Assembly: GCA_903896925.1 (NCBI GenBank)
Contig: CAITZM010000033.1
Location: 1 to 64,000 of the forward strand
Reading direction: 5' to 3'
Source: an uncultured Lentisphaerota bacterium
GTDB lineage: Bacteria; Verrucomicrobiota; Kiritimatiellia; CAIQIC01
DNA: 64,000 nt
Numbering within the stretch: the first letter of the stretch is position 1; every line of letters starts with the position of its first letter. The position numbers and the translations under genes were made by a program. The notes below the pieces were generated by a model. The model searched no databases. It saw nothing but the letters and a program-made list of their open reading frames with translations, and was not told the DNA's origin. Below are positions 63,287-64,000 of the stretch, piece by piece.

Positions 63287-64000
63287 TCAGGGCCGGGCCG
63301 GGACTTGCACCGCGGTCCGCAGCAGCACGGGGCCGAGGAGGCCGGAAGGCAGCAGCTCGTCGGCCTTGGTCCAGTGATGCCAGGTGGTGAAGGTGAAGCG
63401 GCCGGTCGGGCTGGGCTTGCCGTCGAGCACCCACTGCGGCCACGCCTTGAGCTGGATGCCGTTCCATTCGCGGTCCTCGGGCAGCTGCTCGTCGCCGATC
63501 AGGCGGTTCGGCCAGAGGTTCGTGATCTGTACCACGAGTTCGTTCTTCCCGTCGCGCAGGGCGTCGGTGACCTCGACGCGGAACGGCGGCTTCCAGAGGA
63601 TGCCGAGGTCCCGGCCGTTGAGCCTGACCTCCGCGAGGTTTTTCACGAGGCCAAGATCGAGGAAGACACGGTTGATGGCGGATGGTTGATGGGGGATGGA
63701 GAACGTCTTCCTGTACGTGGCGGTGCCGGAGAAATACTTCACGCCCTGATCGGCGTGGTCGGTCCACGAGATGAGCTTGTCGAGTTTGACGGCGGCGGGT
63801 GCGCCCCAGTTGGGCGGGAATGCGAGGTCCCAGGCGCCGGCGATTTCGACGGGCGCGGGCACGGCGGTCGTCGCGGCCTTGAGCGTCTGGCCGGCGGCGG
63901 TCTTGAGCTCGAGGTTGACGGGCTGCCACGCGTAGACGGCGGGCCGGCCATCGGCGGCGACCGCGAGGTCGAAGGTCACCGGCGGCGTGGGCCGGTCGCT
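63287..64000 (-). CDS. C-terminal part of a GH106-like glycoside hydrolase (truncated by window end)
   Basis: YFSGTATYRKTFSIPHQPSAINRVFLDLGLVKNLAEVRLNGRDLGILWKPPFRVEVTDALRDGKNELVVQITNLWPNRLIGDEQLP; homologous to the C-terminus of the CDS at 29430-32408. Confidence 0.82.
   Translation of the reverse strand, partial: SDRPTPPVTFDLAVAADGRPAVYAWQPVNLELKTAAGQTLKAATTAVPAPVEIAGAWDLAFPPNWGAPAAVKLDKLISWTDHADQGVKYFSGTATYRKTFSIPHQPSAINRVFLDLGLVKNLAEVRLNGRDLGILWKPPFRVEVTDALRDGKNELVVQITNLWPNRLIGDEQLPEDREWNGIQLKAWPQWVLDGKPSPTGRFTFTTWHHWTKADELLPSGLLGPVLLRTAVQVPARP
63670..63698. repeat. Intragenic GGTTGATGGCGGATGGTTGATGG repeat inside the second GH106-like CDS
   Basis: Same 23-mer as in 29801-29826, at the homologous protein position (directly before FLDLG). 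Confidence 0.75.

Overview
High-GC bacterial chromosomal segment, most like the PVC superphylum (Verrucomicrobia/Kiritimatiellota/Lentisphaerae type) from its protein families; this placement is inference, not tested. (1) 1-1480 is gene-poor with degenerate direct and inverted repeats, followed by a tRNA-Ser(GGA) on the minus strand. (2) 1.8-7.1 kb is a plus-strand block: prepilin-like protein, ParB, M48 peptidase, DUF4349 lipoprotein, cold-shock protein, shikimate kinase, M50 protease. (3) 7.1-12.3 kb is accessory: repeat hairpins, a small HTH + membrane-peptide operon, a GH127 gene, a Phd/RelE-type toxin-antitoxin pair lying between two copies of the GH127 3' end, and a lipoprotein. (4) 12.3-49.1 kb is an almost uninterrupted minus-strand carbohydrate-degradation locus: GH78, GH106, GH28, GH105, two tandem GH5-like, GH99-like, GH2-like, a heparinase II/III-like gene, four Cys-type sulfatases, SGNH and alpha/beta hydrolases, RraA-like and URO-D-like genes. 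It has no SusC/D, sulfatase-maturing enzyme or regulator in the window. (5) 49.8-61.4 kb is one 3861-aa autotransporter-type beta-strand-repeat protein with a PEP-CTERM tail, flanked on both sides by copies of the same intergenic repeat. (6) The end holds a GspG-like pseudopilin, intergenic repeats, and a partial second GH106-like gene. No rRNA, CRISPR array, transposase or prophage was recognised. The most unusual layer is a set of small dispersed repeats, some inserted inside coding sequence.
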